Below, one piece after another: positions 35,055 to 46,600 of a stretch of 64,000 bases of DNA. A program made the position numbers and the translations under genes. The notes beneath the pieces were generated by a model. It saw nothing but the letters and a program-made list of their open reading frames with translations. It was not told the origin of the DNA and ran no database searches. This DNA is from Thiobacillus denitrificans. Its GTDB lineage: Bacteria; Pseudomonadota; Gammaproteobacteria; Burkholderiales; Thiobacillaceae. Location: NCBI GenBank assembly GCA_002403375.1, contig DHHQ01000020.1, forward strand, positions 1 to 64,000, given 5' to 3'. The first letter of the stretch is position 1. The number at the start of each line of letters is the position of its first letter.

Positions 35055-36593
35055 ATGAATCTCCTGAAAGCCCTCGCTGCGGTCAGCAGCATGACCCTGC
35101 TCTCCCGCATCCTGGGATTCGTGCGCGACGCCATCATCGCCCGCGTGTTCGGCGCCGGCCTGCTGACCGACGCCTTCTTCGTCGCCTTCAAGATCCCCAA
35201 CCTGCTCAGGCGGCTGTTCGCCGAAGGCGCGTTCTCGCAGGCCTTCGTGCCGATCCTCGCCGAATACAAGAGCCGCCGCGGCCACGATGCCACACAGAAC
35301 CTGGTCAACCAGGTCGGCACGGTGCTCACGCTGGCGCTGGTCGCGGTCGCCGTGCTGGGCGTCGTGGGCGCGCCCTGGGTGGCCTGGGTCAGCGCGCCCG
35401 GATTCCGCACCGACCCCGACAAGTTTGCGCTCACCGTGACGCTGCTACGGATCATCTTTCCCTACATCATCTTCATCTCGCTGGTGGCGCTGGCCGCCGG
35501 CATCCTCAACACCTTCAGCCGGTTTTCGGTGCCGGCGTTCGCGCCGGTGCTGCTCAACGTCGCCATGATCGGCGCCGCGCTGTGGCTGGCGCCCTATTTC
35601 GACCCGCCGGTGCTGGCGCTCGGCTGGGGCGTGGCGCTGGGCGGCGTGCTGCAACTGGCGTGGATGCTGCCGCACCTGCTGAAGGTCCGCATGCTGCCGC
35701 GCCCGACCCGCCGCTTCGACGACCCGGGCCTCAAGCGCGTGCTGAAACTGATGGCGCCCGCCACGCTGGGCGTCTCGGTCGCCCAGATCAGCCTCCTGAT
35801 CAACACCATCTTCGCGTCCTTCCTCGCGACCGGCAGCGTGTCGTGGCTTTACTACGCCGACCGCCTGATGGAATTTCCCGCCGGCATGCTGGGCGTGGCG
35901 CTGGGCACCATCCTGTTGCCCAGCCTGGCCAAGCATTACGCCGACGACAACCCGGCCGACTATTCGAAGCTGCTCGACTGGGGCCTGCGCCTGACGCTGC
36001 TGCTGGCGCTGCCCGCGGCCGCCGCCCTCGCCGTGCTGGCGGTGCCGCTCATCACCACACTGTTCCACTACGGCGCATTCACCGCCATCGACGTGACGAT
36101 GACCCAGCGGGCGCTGGTCGCCTACAGCCTGGGGCTGGTCGGGCTGATCCTGGTCAAGGTGCTGGCGCCCGGCTTCTACGCACGGCAGAACATCAAGACC
36201 CCGGTGAAGATCGCCGTCGTCACCCTCGTCGCGACCCAGCTGATGAACCTCGCCTTCATCATCCCGCTCGGCCACGCCGGGCTCGCGCTGTCGATCGGCC
36301 TGGCCGCCTGCCTCAACGCCGGCCTGTTGCTGCACCTGCTGAAGAAGCACCGCATCTACCAGCCGCAACCGGGCTGGACCGGCTACTTCCTGCGGGTCGC
36401 GCTGGCGGTTTCGCTGATGGCCGGGATGCTGTTCTACGCCATGGGCGAGTCGCAATGGTGGGTGGCGGCGGGCTTCCTCGACCGCGTGATCCGGCTGTCT
36501 CTGCTGGTCGGCGGAGGCGTCGTCCTGTATTTCGCCGCACTCGGGCTGATGGGTTTCCGCCCCCGGCAGTTCGCCCGGCGCGCGGCCGAATGA
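35055..36593 (+). CDS. murJ: Lipid II flippase MurJ
   Basis: A 512-residue membrane protein with about 14 helices. Family motifs: [48 protein letters not shown] and the helix 7-8 region [11 protein letters not shown]. MurJ moves lipid II across the inner membrane for peptidoglycan synthesis. It is followed by ribF after about 108 bp. Confidence 0.96.
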   Translation: MNLLKALAAVSSMTLLSRILGFVRDAIIARVFGAGLLTDAFFVAFKIPNLLRRLFAEGAFSQAFVPILAEYKSRRGHDATQNLVNQVGTVLTLALVAVAVLGVVGAPWVAWVSAPGFRTDPDKFALTVTLLRIIFPYIIFISLVALAAGILNTFSRFSVPAFAPVLLNVAMIGAALWLAPYFDPPVLALGWGVALGGVLQLAWMLPHLLKVRMLPRPTRRFDDPGLKRVLKLMAPATLGVSVAQISLLINTIFASFLATGSVSWLYYADRLMEFPAGMLGVALGTILLPSLAKHYADDNPADYSKLLDWGLRLTLLLALPAAAALAVLAVPLITTLFHYGAFTAIDVTMTQRALVAYSLGLVGLILVKVLAPGFYARQNIKTPVKIAVVTLVATQLMNLAFIIPLGHAGLALSIGLAACLNAGLLLHLLKKHRIYQPQPGWTGYFLRVALAVSLMAGMLFYAMGESQWWVAAGFLDRVIRLSLLVGGGVVLYFAALGLMGFRPRQFARRAAE

Positions 36594-36701
36594 TCGGCGG
36601 GTCGACGGAGGGCTCTCCGGCTGCCGTGGAACCCTGCATCGGCCTGTTACCGAATCGGCTAGAATAAGCCCTTTTGCGCCGGTCCCCATTCGTTTCGCCC
36701 C

Positions 36702-37634
36702 ATGCGCATCACCCACGGTTTTTCGCCTCTCGGAACGCCCCACGCGGTCACCATCGGCAACTTCGACGGCCTGCATCTCGGGCACCAGGCCATGCTCGCG
36801 CGCCTGCAGGACGTGGCGCGCGCACGCGGCCTGCCGGCCTGCGTACTGAGCTTCGAGCCGCACCCGCGCGAGTTCTTCGCGCCCGATCAGGCGCCCGCGC
36901 GCCTGTCGACCCTGCGTGAAAAGGCGGAGTGCCTGCAGCGTCTTGGCATCGACCGCTTCCACGTCTTCCGCTTCGACCACGCCTTCTCGTCCCTCGCCGC
37001 CGAGGCCTTCATCGAGCAGGTGCTCGGCCGCACGCTGCAGGCGCAATACGTGCTGGTCGGCGACGATTTCCGCTACGGCGCGAAGCGCGCCGGCGATTTC
37101 GCGCTGCTCAAGGAAAAGGGCCGATCGCTCGGCTTCGACGCAGAACACCTGCCGACCGTGGAAGTCGCCGGCGAGCGCGCCTCGTCGACGGCGGTGCGCC
37201 AGGCGCTCGCCGCCGGCGAGCTCGAGCATGCCGCGCGCCTGCTGGGACGGCCCTACAGCATCTCGGGGCGCGTCGTGCACGGCGACAAGCTGGGGCGCGA
37301 CATCGGCTTTCCCACCGCCAACATCCAGCTCAGGCACAACCGCCCGCCGCTGATGGGCATCTTCGCGGTCGAGGTCTGCGGCCTCAACGGCGAGCCGCTG
37401 CAAGGGGTGGCGAGCCTCGGCCGCCGCCCGACCGTGAAGGGCGCGGATGCCGTGCCCGTTCTCGAAGTGCACCTGTTCGACTTCGACGCCGAGATCTACG
37501 GCCGCCGCGTGCGCGTGGACTTCCTGCACAAGCTGCGCGACGAAGAAAAATATCCCGACCTCGACAGTCTCGTCGCGCAGATCCGCCGCGATGTCGACAA
37601 CGCCAGACAATTCCTGATGCAACGTCATGCCTGA
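36702..37634 (+). CDS. ribF: Bifunctional riboflavin kinase/FAD synthetase
   Basis: A 310-residue enzyme. The N-terminal nucleotidyltransferase domain has [14 protein letters not shown] and [16 protein letters not shown]; the C-terminal kinase domain has [20 protein letters not shown]. It converts riboflavin to FMN and FAD. Its stop overlaps the ileS start by 8 bases. It forms the classical ribF-ileS-lspA order. Confidence 0.97.
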   Translation: MRITHGFSPLGTPHAVTIGNFDGLHLGHQAMLARLQDVARARGLPACVLSFEPHPREFFAPDQAPARLSTLREKAECLQRLGIDRFHVFRFDHAFSSLAAEAFIEQVLGRTLQAQYVLVGDDFRYGAKRAGDFALLKEKGRSLGFDAEHLPTVEVAGERASSTAVRQALAAGELEHAARLLGRPYSISGRVVHGDKLGRDIGFPTANIQLRHNRPPLMGIFAVEVCGLNGEPLQGVASLGRRPTVKGADAVPVLEVHLFDFDAEIYGRRVRVDFLHKLRDEEKYPDLDSLVAQIRRDVDNARQFLMQRHA

Positions 37635-40431
37635 TCACGCCAAGCCCGATTACAAGCGCACGCTCAACCTGCCCGACACCCCCTTCCCGATGCGCGGCGA
37701 CCTCGCCAAGCGCGAGCCCGGCTGGGTGAAGCGCTGGCAGGAGATGAAGCGCTACGAGGCGATCCGCCGCGCCGCCGCCGGCCGGCCGAAATTCATCCTG
37801 CACGACGGCCCACCCTACGCCAACGGCGACATCCACATCGGCCACGCGGTCAACAAGATCCTCAAGGACATCATCGTCAAGGCCAAGACCCTGTCCGGCT
37901 TCGACGCCCCCTACGTGCCCGGCTGGGACTGCCACGGCCTGCCGATCGAGCTGCAGGTCGAGAAGACCCACGGCAAGGACATTGCGCCGGCGAAGTTCCG
38001 CGAGCTCTGCCGCGAATACGCCGCCGCGCAGATCGAGCGCCAGAAGGCCGACTTCATCCGCCTCGGCGTGCTCGGCGACTGGGACCACCCCTACCGCACG
38101 ATGGACTTCCAGTTCGAGGCCGAGCAGCTGCGCGTGCTGGGCCAGATCCAGCAGGCGGGCTACCTCTACCAGGGCGCGAAGCCGGTGCACTGGTGCGTCG
38201 ACTGCGGCTCGGCGCTCGCCGAAGCGGAGGTCGAATACGAGGACAAGACCTCGCCGGCGATCGACGTCGGCTTCGCCGTCGCCGACCCCGCCGACCTCGC
38301 CCGCCGCTTCGACATCGCGACGATCGACGGCGCGGTCCAGGTCGTGATCTGGACGACGACGCCGTGGACGCTGCCCGCCAACCAGGCGGTCGCGCTGCAT
38401 CCCGATTTCCAGTACGCGCTGGTGCGCACGCAGAAGGGCCTGCTGATCCTCGCCGACGGCCTGCGCGAGGCGGCGCTCGCGCGCTACGGCCTCGCCGACG
38501 GCGCGGAAGTCGTCGCCCACACCACCGGCCAGGCGCTCGAAGGCGTGGTGCTGTGGCACCCGTTCCAGGAGCGCCAGGTGCCGGTGATCGTCGGCGACCA
38601 CGTCACCGCCGACGCCGGCACCGGCGCCGTGCACACCGCGCCCGGCCACGGCCTCGACGACTACGTCGTCGGCAGCCGCTACGGCCTCAAGGTCGACAAC
38701 CCGGTCGGCGACGACGGCCGCTTCTACGCCAGCGTGCCGCTGGTCGGCGGGATGAGCATCTGGCAGGCCAACCCGCTGATCCTCGAGACGCTCGAAGCGA
38801 ACGGCGCGCTGCTCGCGCACGAGAAGCTGCTGCACAGTTACCCGCACTGCTGGCGCCACAAGACGCCGATCATCTTCCGCGCGACGCGGCAGTGGTTCAT
38901 CGGCATGGATGCCAGGGGCCAGGATTCAGGGGGCAGGGACCAGGCGGGGACATTGCGCGAGCAGGCGATGGCGGCGGTCGACGCGACGCAGTTCTTCCCG
39001 CACTGGGGCCGTGCGCGGCTCGAGGCGATGATCAAGAACCGCCCCGACTGGTGCGTCTCGCGCCAGCGCAACTGGGGCGTTCCGATGCCCTTCTTCACCC
39101 ACAAGGAAACCGGCGCGCTGCATCCGCGCACGCCCGAACTGCTCGAGATCGTGGCGAAGCGCGTCGAGCAGGCCGGCATCGAGGCCTGGTTCGCACTCGA
39201 CCCCGCCGAGCTCCTCGGCGACGACGCCGCGCACTACGACAAGACCGGCCACACGCTCGACGTCTGGTTCGATTCAGGCGTCACCCACGCCTGCGTGCTG
39301 AAGCGCCGCCCCGAGCTCGCGCACCCGGCCGATCTCTATCTCGAGGGCTCCGACCAGCATCGCGGCTGGTTCCAGTCCTCCTTGCTCACCGGCTGCGCCA
39401 CCGACGGCCGCGCGCCCTACGACGCGCTGCTCACCCACGGCTTCGTCGTCGACGGCCGCGGCCACAAGATGAGCAAGTCGAAGGGCAACGTCATTGCGCC
39501 GCAGAAAGTCATGGACCAGTACGGCGCGGACATCCTGCGGCTGTGGGTCGCGACCACCGACTATTCGGGCGAGCTCACGATCTCGGACGAGATCCTCAAG
39601 CGCGTGGTGGAAAGCTACCGCCGCATCCGCAACACCCTGAAGTTCCTGCTCGCCAACCTGTCCGACTTCGACCCGCAGCAGCACGCGATGCCAGTCGAAG
39701 ACTGGCTCGAGATCGACCGCTACGCGCTGGCGATGACGCGCCAGCTGCAGGGCGAGCTCAAGGCGCACTACGACGCCTACGAGTTCCACTTCATCGTGCA
39801 GAAGCTGCAGACCTTCTGCTCGGAGGACCTCGGCGGCTTCTACCTCGACATCCTCAAGGACCGCCTCTATACCAGCGGCGCCGACAGCCGCGCGCGGCGC
39901 GCGGCACAGAACGCGCTGCATCATCTGACGCACGCGCTCACGCGCTGGATGGCGCCGGTGCTGTCGTTCACCGGCGAGGAAGTATGGGCGCAGCTCGCCG
40001 GCGAAAACGAGTCCGTGTTCCTGCACACCTGGCACACGCTCCCGGAACAGGCCGGCGAGGCCGACCTGCTCGACCGCTGGGGCCGCATCCGCGCCGTGCG
40101 GGCGATGGTGTCGAAGGAGCTCGAGACCGTGCGCGTCGCCGGCGGCATCGGCTCGTCGCTGCAGGCCGAGGTGACGTTGCACGCCAGCCCCGCCACGCAC
40201 GCGCTGCTCGCGCCGCTCGGCGACGACCTGCGCTTCGTGCTGATCACCTCGCAGGCGCGCGTCGTCGCCGCCGAGGCCGACCGCGTCGAGGTCGCCCCGA
40301 GCACGGCGAAGAAGTGCGACCGCTGCTGGCACTACCGCGACGACGTCGACGCCCACGCCGAGCATCCCGGCCTGTGCGGGCGATGCATCTCCAATCTCCA
40401 CGGCGAAGGCGAGGCGCGCTCCCATGCTTAA
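37627..40431 (+). CDS. ileS: Isoleucyl-tRNA synthetase
   Basis: A 934-residue class I synthetase with [13 protein letters not shown] (HIGH), [10 protein letters not shown] (KMSKS) and the C-terminal zinc site CDRCWHY...CGRC. The editing domain motif [11 protein letters not shown] is intact. It charges tRNA-Ile. Compared with relatives, residues 431-440 ([10 protein letters not shown]) are extra, just before TLREQAM, and are encoded by a G-rich repetitive stretch. The reading frame and catalytic motifs are undisturbed. It overlaps ribF and lspA at its ends. Confidence 0.97.
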   Translation: MPDHAKPDYKRTLNLPDTPFPMRGDLAKREPGWVKRWQEMKRYEAIRRAAAGRPKFILHDGPPYANGDIHIGHAVNKILKDIIVKAKTLSGFDAPYVPGWDCHGLPIELQVEKTHGKDIAPAKFRELCREYAAAQIERQKADFIRLGVLGDWDHPYRTMDFQFEAEQLRVLGQIQQAGYLYQGAKPVHWCVDCGSALAEAEVEYEDKTSPAIDVGFAVADPADLARRFDIATIDGAVQVVIWTTTPWTLPANQAVALHPDFQYALVRTQKGLLILADGLREAALARYGLADGAEVVAHTTGQALEGVVLWHPFQERQVPVIVGDHVTADAGTGAVHTAPGHGLDDYVVGSRYGLKVDNPVGDDGRFYASVPLVGGMSIWQANPLILETLEANGALLAHEKLLHSYPHCWRHKTPIIFRATRQWFIGMDARGQDSGGRDQAGTLREQAMAAVDATQFFPHWGRARLEAMIKNRPDWCVSRQRNWGVPMPFFTHKETGALHPRTPELLEIVAKRVEQAGIEAWFALDPAELLGDDAAHYDKTGHTLDVWFDSGVTHACVLKRRPELAHPADLYLEGSDQHRGWFQSSLLTGCATDGRAPYDALLTHGFVVDGRGHKMSKSKGNVIAPQKVMDQYGADILRLWVATTDYSGELTISDEILKRVVESYRRIRNTLKFLLANLSDFDPQQHAMPVEDWLEIDRYALAMTRQLQGELKAHYDAYEFHFIVQKLQTFCSEDLGGFYLDILKDRLYTSGADSRARRAAQNALHHLTHALTRWMAPVLSFTGEEVWAQLAGENESVFLHTWHTLPEQAGEADLLDRWGRIRAVRAMVSKELETVRVAGGIGSSLQAEVTLHASPATHALLAPLGDDLRFVLITSQARVVAAEADRVEVAPSTAKKCDRCWHYRDDVDAHAEHPGLCGRCISNLHGEGEARSHA

Positions 40432-40918
40432 GTCGCTCGACCCGGCAATGCTGAAATGGCTGGGGCTTGCGCTCGCCATCATCGTCGCCGACCACGTCAC
40501 CAAGTTCTGGGTCTCGTCCACGCTCGACTACCAGGAAGCGATCCCGGTGCTGCCCTTCTTCTCGCTGGTGCTGGTGCACAACACCGGCGCGGCGTTCAGC
40601 TTCCTCGCCGACGCCGGCGGCTGGCAGCGCTGGTTCTTCATCGCGGTCGGCGTGGTCGCCACCGTGATCATCGTGCGCCTGCTGAAGCGCCACGCGCACG
40701 AGCCGCGGCTCGCGTTCGCGCTCGCGCTGGTGCTCGGCGGCGCGCTCGGCAACGTCATCGACCGCGCGGTGCTCGGCTACGTGGTCGACTTCCTCTACTT
40801 CCACTACCGCGGCTTCGCGTGGCCCGCCTTCAACGTGGCGGACTCCGCGATCACCGTCGGCGCTGTCCTCCTCATCTGGGACAGCCTGCGCGGCAGGCCC
40901 GCGGCGCAGCAGCCATGA
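40424..40918 (+). CDS. lspA: Lipoprotein signal peptidase
   Basis: A 164-residue membrane protein with four helices and the catalytic aspartates in [31 protein letters not shown] is the other conserved motif. It removes signal peptides from prolipoproteins. It overlaps ileS by 8 bp and its stop overlaps the fkpB ATG. Confidence 0.97.
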   Translation: MLKSLDPAMLKWLGLALAIIVADHVTKFWVSSTLDYQEAIPVLPFFSLVLVHNTGAAFSFLADAGGWQRWFFIAVGVVATVIIVRLLKRHAHEPRLAFALALVLGGALGNVIDRAVLGYVVDFLYFHYRGFAWPAFNVADSAITVGAVLLIWDSLRGRPAAQQP

Positions 40919-41388
40919 GCGCACGCACCGTCGCCCCCGGCGACACGCTCGCGTTGCGCTATGCCCTGCGCCCGCGCGGCGGCGACGACATCGTCTCCAA
41001 CTTCGACGACGCCGACCCGGAGACCGTGACGCTCGGCGACGGCACGCTCGCGCCGGCACTCGAGCAATGGCTGATCGGCCTCGCTGCGGGCGAGCGCCAC
41101 GTCTTCCTGCTCGACCCCTGGCAGGCCTTCGGCGAGAGCCAGCCCGACCTGGTGCAGACGCTGCCGAAAACCGACCTGCCCGACGACGTGGAACTGACGG
41201 TCGACCAACTGGTCGAGTTCGCCATGCCGAACGGCGAAACCGTCGCCGGCCATATCCTGGAAATCGGCGACGAGACGGTGAAGGTCGACTTCAACCATCC
41301 GCTCGCCGACCTCGCCATCGAGTTCGAGGTCGAAATCGCCCGCATCCTGTCCGCCCCCGCTGGCGCACAAGGCAACCAACCCGATTGA
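40915..41388 (+). CDS. fkpB: FKBP-type peptidyl-prolyl isomerase (SlpA/FkpB)
   Basis: A 157-residue SlyD/SlpA-type protein. An FKBP domain ([28 protein letters not shown]) is interrupted by the IF insert ([16 protein letters not shown]), and [17 protein letters not shown] closes the FKBP strand. It is a prolyl isomerase and chaperone. No metal-binding His-rich tail is present. The ileS-lspA-fkpB-ispH order is that of many proteobacteria. Confidence 0.93.
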   Translation: MSARTVAPGDTLALRYALRPRGGDDIVSNFDDADPETVTLGDGTLAPALEQWLIGLAAGERHVFLLDPWQAFGESQPDLVQTLPKTDLPDDVELTVDQLVEFAMPNGETVAGHILEIGDETVKVDFNHPLADLAIEFEVEIARILSAPAGAQGNQPD

Positions 41389-41420
41389 CGACACGTCCTG
41401 AAATTCCGGAAAGCCCCGCC

Positions 41421-42347
41421 ATGACGCCCACCGTTCTGCTCGCCAACCCCCGCGGCTTCTGCGCCGGCGTCGACCGCGCCATCGCCATCGTCGAGCGCGC
41501 ACTGGAAAAATTCGGCGCGCCGATCTACGTTCGCCACGAGGTCGTCCACAATACCTTCGTCGTCAACGACCTCAAGGCCAAGGGCGCGATCTTCGTCGAG
41601 GAACTGTCCGAGGTGCCCGCCGGCGCCACCGTCATCTTCAGTGCCCACGGCGTGTCGCAGGCGGTGCGCACTGAAGCCGAGGCGCGCGGCCTCAACGTGT
41701 TCGACGCCACCTGCCCGCTGGTCACCAAGGTGCACGTCGAGGTCAGCAAAATGCGCGACAAGGGGCTCGAGATCGTGATGATCGGCCACAAGGGCCACCC
41801 CGAGGTCGAGGGCACGCTCGGCCAGTCGGAAGGCGGCATGTACCTCGTCGAGACGCCGGAAGACGTCGCCAACCTGAAAGTCGCCGACCCCGAGCGCCTC
41901 GCCTACGTGACGCAAACGACGCTGTCGGTCGACGACGCCGCCCGCGTCGTCGACGCCCTGCGCGCCCGCTTCCCCGATATCGTCGGCCCGAAGAAGGACG
42001 ACATCTGCTACGCCACGCAGAACCGCCAGGACGCCGTCAAGGCGCTGGCGCCGCAGTGCGACGTGGTCATCGTCGTCGGCTCGCCGACCAGCTCCAACTC
42101 CAACCGCCTGCGCGAAGTCGCGCAGAACCTCGGCGTGCCGGCCTACATGGTCGACAACGCGAGCGAGATCCAGGCGGAGTGGGTCGAGGGGAAGCGCCGC
42201 GTCGGACTGACCGCAGGCGCGTCCGCGCCGGAGATTCTGGTGCGCGAAGTGGTCGAGCGGCTCGGCCAGCTCGGGATCGGCGGGGTAGAGAATCTAGACG
42301 GCGCGCAGGAGAAGGTTGCGTTCGCGCTGCCGAAGGGGCTCGGCTGA
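41421..42347 (+). CDS. ispH: 4-hydroxy-3-methylbut-2-enyl diphosphate reductase
   Basis: A 308-residue [4Fe-4S] enzyme. Cluster cysteines appear in [25 protein letters not shown] and the C-terminal region ([15 protein letters not shown]). The substrate-binding [13 protein letters not shown] and [10 protein letters not shown] motifs are present. It makes isopentenyl and dimethylallyl diphosphate, the last MEP-pathway step. Confidence 0.97.
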   Translation: MTPTVLLANPRGFCAGVDRAIAIVERALEKFGAPIYVRHEVVHNTFVVNDLKAKGAIFVEELSEVPAGATVIFSAHGVSQAVRTEAEARGLNVFDATCPLVTKVHVEVSKMRDKGLEIVMIGHKGHPEVEGTLGQSEGGMYLVETPEDVANLKVADPERLAYVTQTTLSVDDAARVVDALRARFPDIVGPKKDDICYATQNRQDAVKALAPQCDVVIVVGSPTSSNSNRLREVAQNLGVPAYMVDNASEIQAEWVEGKRRVGLTAGASAPEILVREVVERLGQLGIGGVENLDGAQEKVAFALPKGLG

Positions 42348-42400
42348 GGGAACGATCGCCTCGCCGCCCGCCGAGCTGCACCCCGAACAGGCCGGCTGGC

Positions 42401-42943
42401 TCAGGCACACGTCTCGACTGATGTCTTCGCCGTGCGCGGCCGCCCCGTCCGGTAGATCACGACTTGCCGGGCCGAGTCCGGCGAAGCCGAAACGTGGCAC
42501 AGCGTGAGGGTTCCGGCCTGAAATGCCCCGCCAATCTGCTGCGTGCCACCCGCCGGCGTATACGAAATGTAGCTCGCCGTTGACCCCTTGCTGGTCACCC
42601 GCATGCCCCCAGGCAAGGCAGGATGAGCCAGCAGAACGGACTCGCCGGCGTCGCGTTGCGCGTTGTTGTTGGCGTCATGGAAAACCATCCAGCCCTGGTG
42701 CCAGCCGCCGCTGCCGGCACAGGCGTCGCCTCCCGGAGAGGGGCACAGGATCACGCGCTGGCGCCGCTTGATCGCCTCGCTGCGCGCGACGTGCAGCGAG
42801 ACGATCAGCGCATTGGTCGCGCTCGCCAGGCGGCTTGAATGGAACAGCGCGGAAAGCCCCGGAACCGCGATCGTCAGCAGGGTCGCCGACACCGCGAGGA
42901 CCACGATCAGTTCCAGAAGCGTCGCGCCGCATTGTTTCATCAT
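42401..42943 (-). CDS. fimT: Type IV pilus minor pilin, FimT/GspH type (second copy)
   Basis: A 180-residue prepilin. The leader is only MMKQCG before the cleavage site, followed by ATLLELIVVLAVSATLLTIA with the needed Glu at +5. A GspH/FimT-like globular domain follows, with FHSSRLASATNALIVSLHVARSEAIKRRQRVILCPS and C-terminal Cys residues. It is processed by PilD and joins the minor pilin complex. A gap of 165 bp separates it from the other FimT, so it may be transcribed separately. Confidence 0.88.
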   Translation of the reverse strand: MMKQCGATLLELIVVLAVSATLLTIAVPGLSALFHSSRLASATNALIVSLHVARSEAIKRRQRVILCPSPGGDACAGSGGWHQGWMVFHDANNNAQRDAGESVLLAHPALPGGMRVTSKGSTASYISYTPAGGTQQIGGAFQAGTLTLCHVSASPDSARQVVIYRTGRPRTAKTSVETCA

Positions 42944-43108
42944 CCCCCCTGTCGTCTCTGTGACAGAAACAGGGTGGCACTGCGCAGGCGAAACCGCTAT
43001 ACAACTTTAGTCGTAGGTGGCAGATTCCCGGCCCGACCACTGGCTAATGCCGGGCGCGCCGTGGGAATGGGTTGTCAGGACGTGTGGGGGCGGCCCGGGC
43101 CTAGCGGA

Positions 43109-43642
43109 TCAGCTGCACGTCGTCACGCCGGTGAGCTTGGTCACGCCCGGCCGCCCGGTCCCGCTGACCTGGATCGTCCTCCCCAGGCTACCGACCGTCG
43201 GCGTGGCACGGCACAGCGTGAGATTGGCTGCAGTCGCACCGACACCTGTCGGCTGGAACGCGATGCTGGTCACGCCAGACAGGCGGAAACCATTCGGCAG
43301 CGGGATCTGCCGGGAAATGACCGTGCCGTCATCAGCAAGCACTACCCAGCCTTCGCTCCACGCGCCGGTGCAGGTGCTGCCATTCGACGAGGCGCACAGC
43401 GTCACAGCCCTGTTGCGCTTGATCGCCTCGCTGCGCGCCAGCTGCGCACTCGCCACGAAATTGTTCGCCAGCGTGTTGAGCTTGCTACCGAGCATCGCCT
43501 CGTTGAAGGAGGGCACGGCAATCGTCGCGAGGATGGCGGCGATCGCGACCGTGATCATCAACTCGATCAGAGTGAAGCCGCGCGTCGCCGAACGACGGCA
43601 ACTCGACAGCGCGACCGGCATCATCATCGGGCTCCGCATCAT
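43109..43642 (-). CDS. fimT: Type IV pilus minor pilin, FimT/GspH type (first copy)
   Basis: A 177-residue prepilin with leader ending SATRG, then FTLIELMITVAIAAILATIA with Glu at +5. The GspH-like domain contains AQLARSEAIKRNRAVTLCAS and GWVVLADDGTVI. Its ATG overlaps the pilY1 stop (ATGA). The first Met gives a rather long 22-residue leader; internal Mets at residues 6-8 would shorten it. It is a paralogue of the next gene. Confidence 0.9.
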   Translation of the reverse strand: MMRSPMMMPVALSSCRRSATRGFTLIELMITVAIAAILATIAVPSFNEAMLGSKLNTLANNFVASAQLARSEAIKRNRAVTLCASSNGSTCTGAWSEGWVVLADDGTVISRQIPLPNGFRLSGVTSIAFQPTGVGATAANLTLCRATPTVGSLGRTIQVSGTGRPGVTKLTGVTTCS

Positions 43643-46600
43643 TGCTCGACCTGCCAGTAGACGCGGCTCTTCGGCTGATTCAATGGCGGCGGCGGCGGCG
43701 GATCACTGCCCTGCAGTGCCGACTGGGGATCGCAACCGATGCAGAAAGGCACCGCTTCAGTGCTGCCGTCAAGCGTGACCATGCCGGCAACGGGGGACGG
43801 CGCGAGGCCACCGCCCGCAATCTCCGATGAACGGTTGGTTTCACCGTATACGCCGCCAGCGTTGACGTACGAAACATTGTAGACACGTGCGGTACCCAGA
43901 TTGCCTGAGCACTCTCCGGTCTTGTAGACGGCCGGGGTGTGCGTGCTGAAGTTCGTCGTGCCGAAGATCGTGATCGCACTCGTCACGACCTGCTCGTGCG
44001 GGTTCAGCTCGAGGTACCAACCCTTGTGGTCAGCTACCGTCGCTGGCGTCGGACTGGTCCCTGTGTTGGACACCTTGACCAGCGATTTGAGGCAGACGAC
44101 AGCGTTTCCTTCGCAGTTGTCCTTCTCGTCATCCAGCCAGTTCGAATCAGACGGGTCATCCATCACCATGAAGAAGTAATTCTTGACCTCGTAAGCAGCC
44201 TTGTATCCTGTCAGCGGTTTTTCGCGGTCACCGGAGCCGACCATAAGGAAGTACTTGCCGTTGTCGAGGACCACGTCTGGCATGAACTGGAACTTGCGGT
44301 TCGCCGAGCAGCCAGCGGTCGTGTCGCAGCCGAGCGATGCGATCTTGGTGGCCGTCCAGTCCACCGGCGCTTCGGTTCCGATGTTGATGCGCCAGATGTT
44401 GCCGCCGAGGTCCACCGCATAGGCGAAGGCCGCCTTTCCGGTCACCGTATCGTTGACGACGAACACGTCGGCAACGACGCCACGGCCGTCCAGGATGATG
44501 CTCGTCGGGACAACAGCGCCGGTTTTCGCATCAAGGACGTATATCTCGCTGCCCTTCGAGGGCGAGGGGCAGCTGTGGTTGGCCGTGCCATCGTCGGTAT
44601 CCTCGCAGACGTCGTAGCCGCCGCCCATGATGAGCAGGGGCCCATTCGTGTAGCCCGCGGCCGTCATCACCTTGGGTGCCGACCAGGTCTGCCCGATGGT
44701 CTCGAAACCCTCGGAGCAACCGCTGTCGTCGCATCCCCGTTTCCACATCAGCACCGGTTTCTCCTCCGGCTTGCTGACGTCAAAGGCATAGAGCGCCCGA
44801 CCGCCGCGGCGCATGGTCGCGTAGATCCAGGTCTTTTCGCCTTCCCTGTAGGCCATGACCGGACCATCGAAGCCGTAGGGCTTGGGCTGCGGATCGATGC
44901 ATGGGGTCTCTGGGTCGACCGGGGTGCACGTCGTGTTGCCGAGGAAGCTGACCGGGATCGTGTTGTCGTAGACGCGCTCGACGCTCGGATAGAACTCGGG
45001 CGCCACGAACGACCACAGCTCCTCGCCGGGACCGGCGCCACCGATGCTAAGGCCACCATCGCGGTTACCGTTGACCGCGCGCAGCATGCCGTCGTTGCCG
45101 CCGTAAAACACCACCACCTTCGGCACGGCGTCGTCGCTGCTGAAATTGATCGCGACCGGCCGCGAATGCATCACGTCGCCATGCACCGAAGGCCGAACCT
45201 TGTAGTCCGTTCCAGATTCCGGCTTGCTGTTCTCGCCGATCTGCCAATTGACCAGGGTATCCCGCGCCGATGTCTCGGTCGACGCCAGGCCGAACGCAGT
45301 CGGCGAAATTGTCGTGTCGAAAGGCTTCAATTCCGTGCATGACCCGATGTCCGTCGCGCAGGTATAGACCGTCCGGTCTTCGAAGGTACCGAGACTGCGC
45401 AGCTTGTGGCCCTGCGCGCCCTTCTCGACGATGTTGCCGTCAGGGGTGTTGGAAATGTCCATGTTAGGGCCCAGCAGGCAGGCCCCTTGGGGCCGGAACC
45501 ACCAGTACTCGTCCTGCGTCGAAGGCGTCCAGAAGCTTTGCGCGCACTCCGCGATGAAGCCGGTGTTGTTGCCGCTGATCGCGGGATTATTCTTCGCGTC
45601 GACCAGTTGCAGCCTGTTGTTCAGGATGCCGAGTTTGTACTGCTTCAGGTTGCCGTGCCAGCGCGGCATGCCGTCCTTCTCCGGGCGGAACATGCCGACG
45701 AACACCTGGTTCAGGTAGGTGCCCTGGGTGTTGACGCTCACCGGCAGACTCACCGCGGCAAACGCGCTGTTCTTCGACTGCACTTCGCTGAAGATAGTCA
45801 GCAGCGCAGTCACCAGCTCCTCGTAGTTCGTGGTGCGGAAGTACGCCCCGCCGCCGATTGCCTCGGACCCCATGCTGGTGAGTAGCGCTTCATATGACTC
45901 CTGGCAACTGGACCCGAGCAAGCCGACCGTATAGGTCTTGATGTTCTGCGACGCCATATAGCGCGCCCATTCGTCCGCGTAGAAGCCGCCGGTCTCGTGG
46001 TTGCTCGCTGGGAAGGTGAAGCTGCCCTTGCCGCAGGAGGTCTTCAGCGTATTGGTCAGGATCGCCTTCTGCGCCTCGGTCGCGGCCGGATTCGCGTTCC
46101 TGTCGAAAATGGAGTTGAGGCCGTTGAGTGCATTTTTTGGGCCGACGTCGCCGGTCGAGTCGCCAGGCGAGCCTGACGAACTATAAGAATTGCCCACGAA
46201 GACGGTATAGGTGTTGCACCCCAGCGTCGGCTTGTCCGACGCATACGAGCGGCCCGAGACGCCGGTATGCCCTGTCAGATAAGCCCAGGCTTCCTGCATG
46301 ACCGCGCCGGTTTTCTGTTTGTTCGCCTTGATGTTGTAGCCGTCCTTGATCTTTTCGTCGGTTTTCCACGATTTGATCCAGGCCAGGAGTTTTTCCTTGT
46401 AAGCCGCGTCGAGCGGCTTGATCGGCACTGCCAGGCATCCGCCGTCCGATCCATCGCAATTGGCATTGTCGATGTCTTTGATGCCCGTGTCGTTGTAGAC
46501 CATCATGCCGAGGTTCACGATGGACGTGAGCTCGGGAAAGTTCTTGTTGTAGGTCGGGAGCCTTTGGATGACGCTGTAAAGCGCGCATTGTTCGATGCCG

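Noticed and set aside
35445..37628. Long minus-strand open frame opposite murJ and ribF
   Set aside because: Antisense shadow of two confirmed genes; no domain resemblance.
38913..38950. Mobile element or frameshift in ileS
   Set aside because: The reading frame and catalytic motifs continue intact; no transposase or inverted ends.
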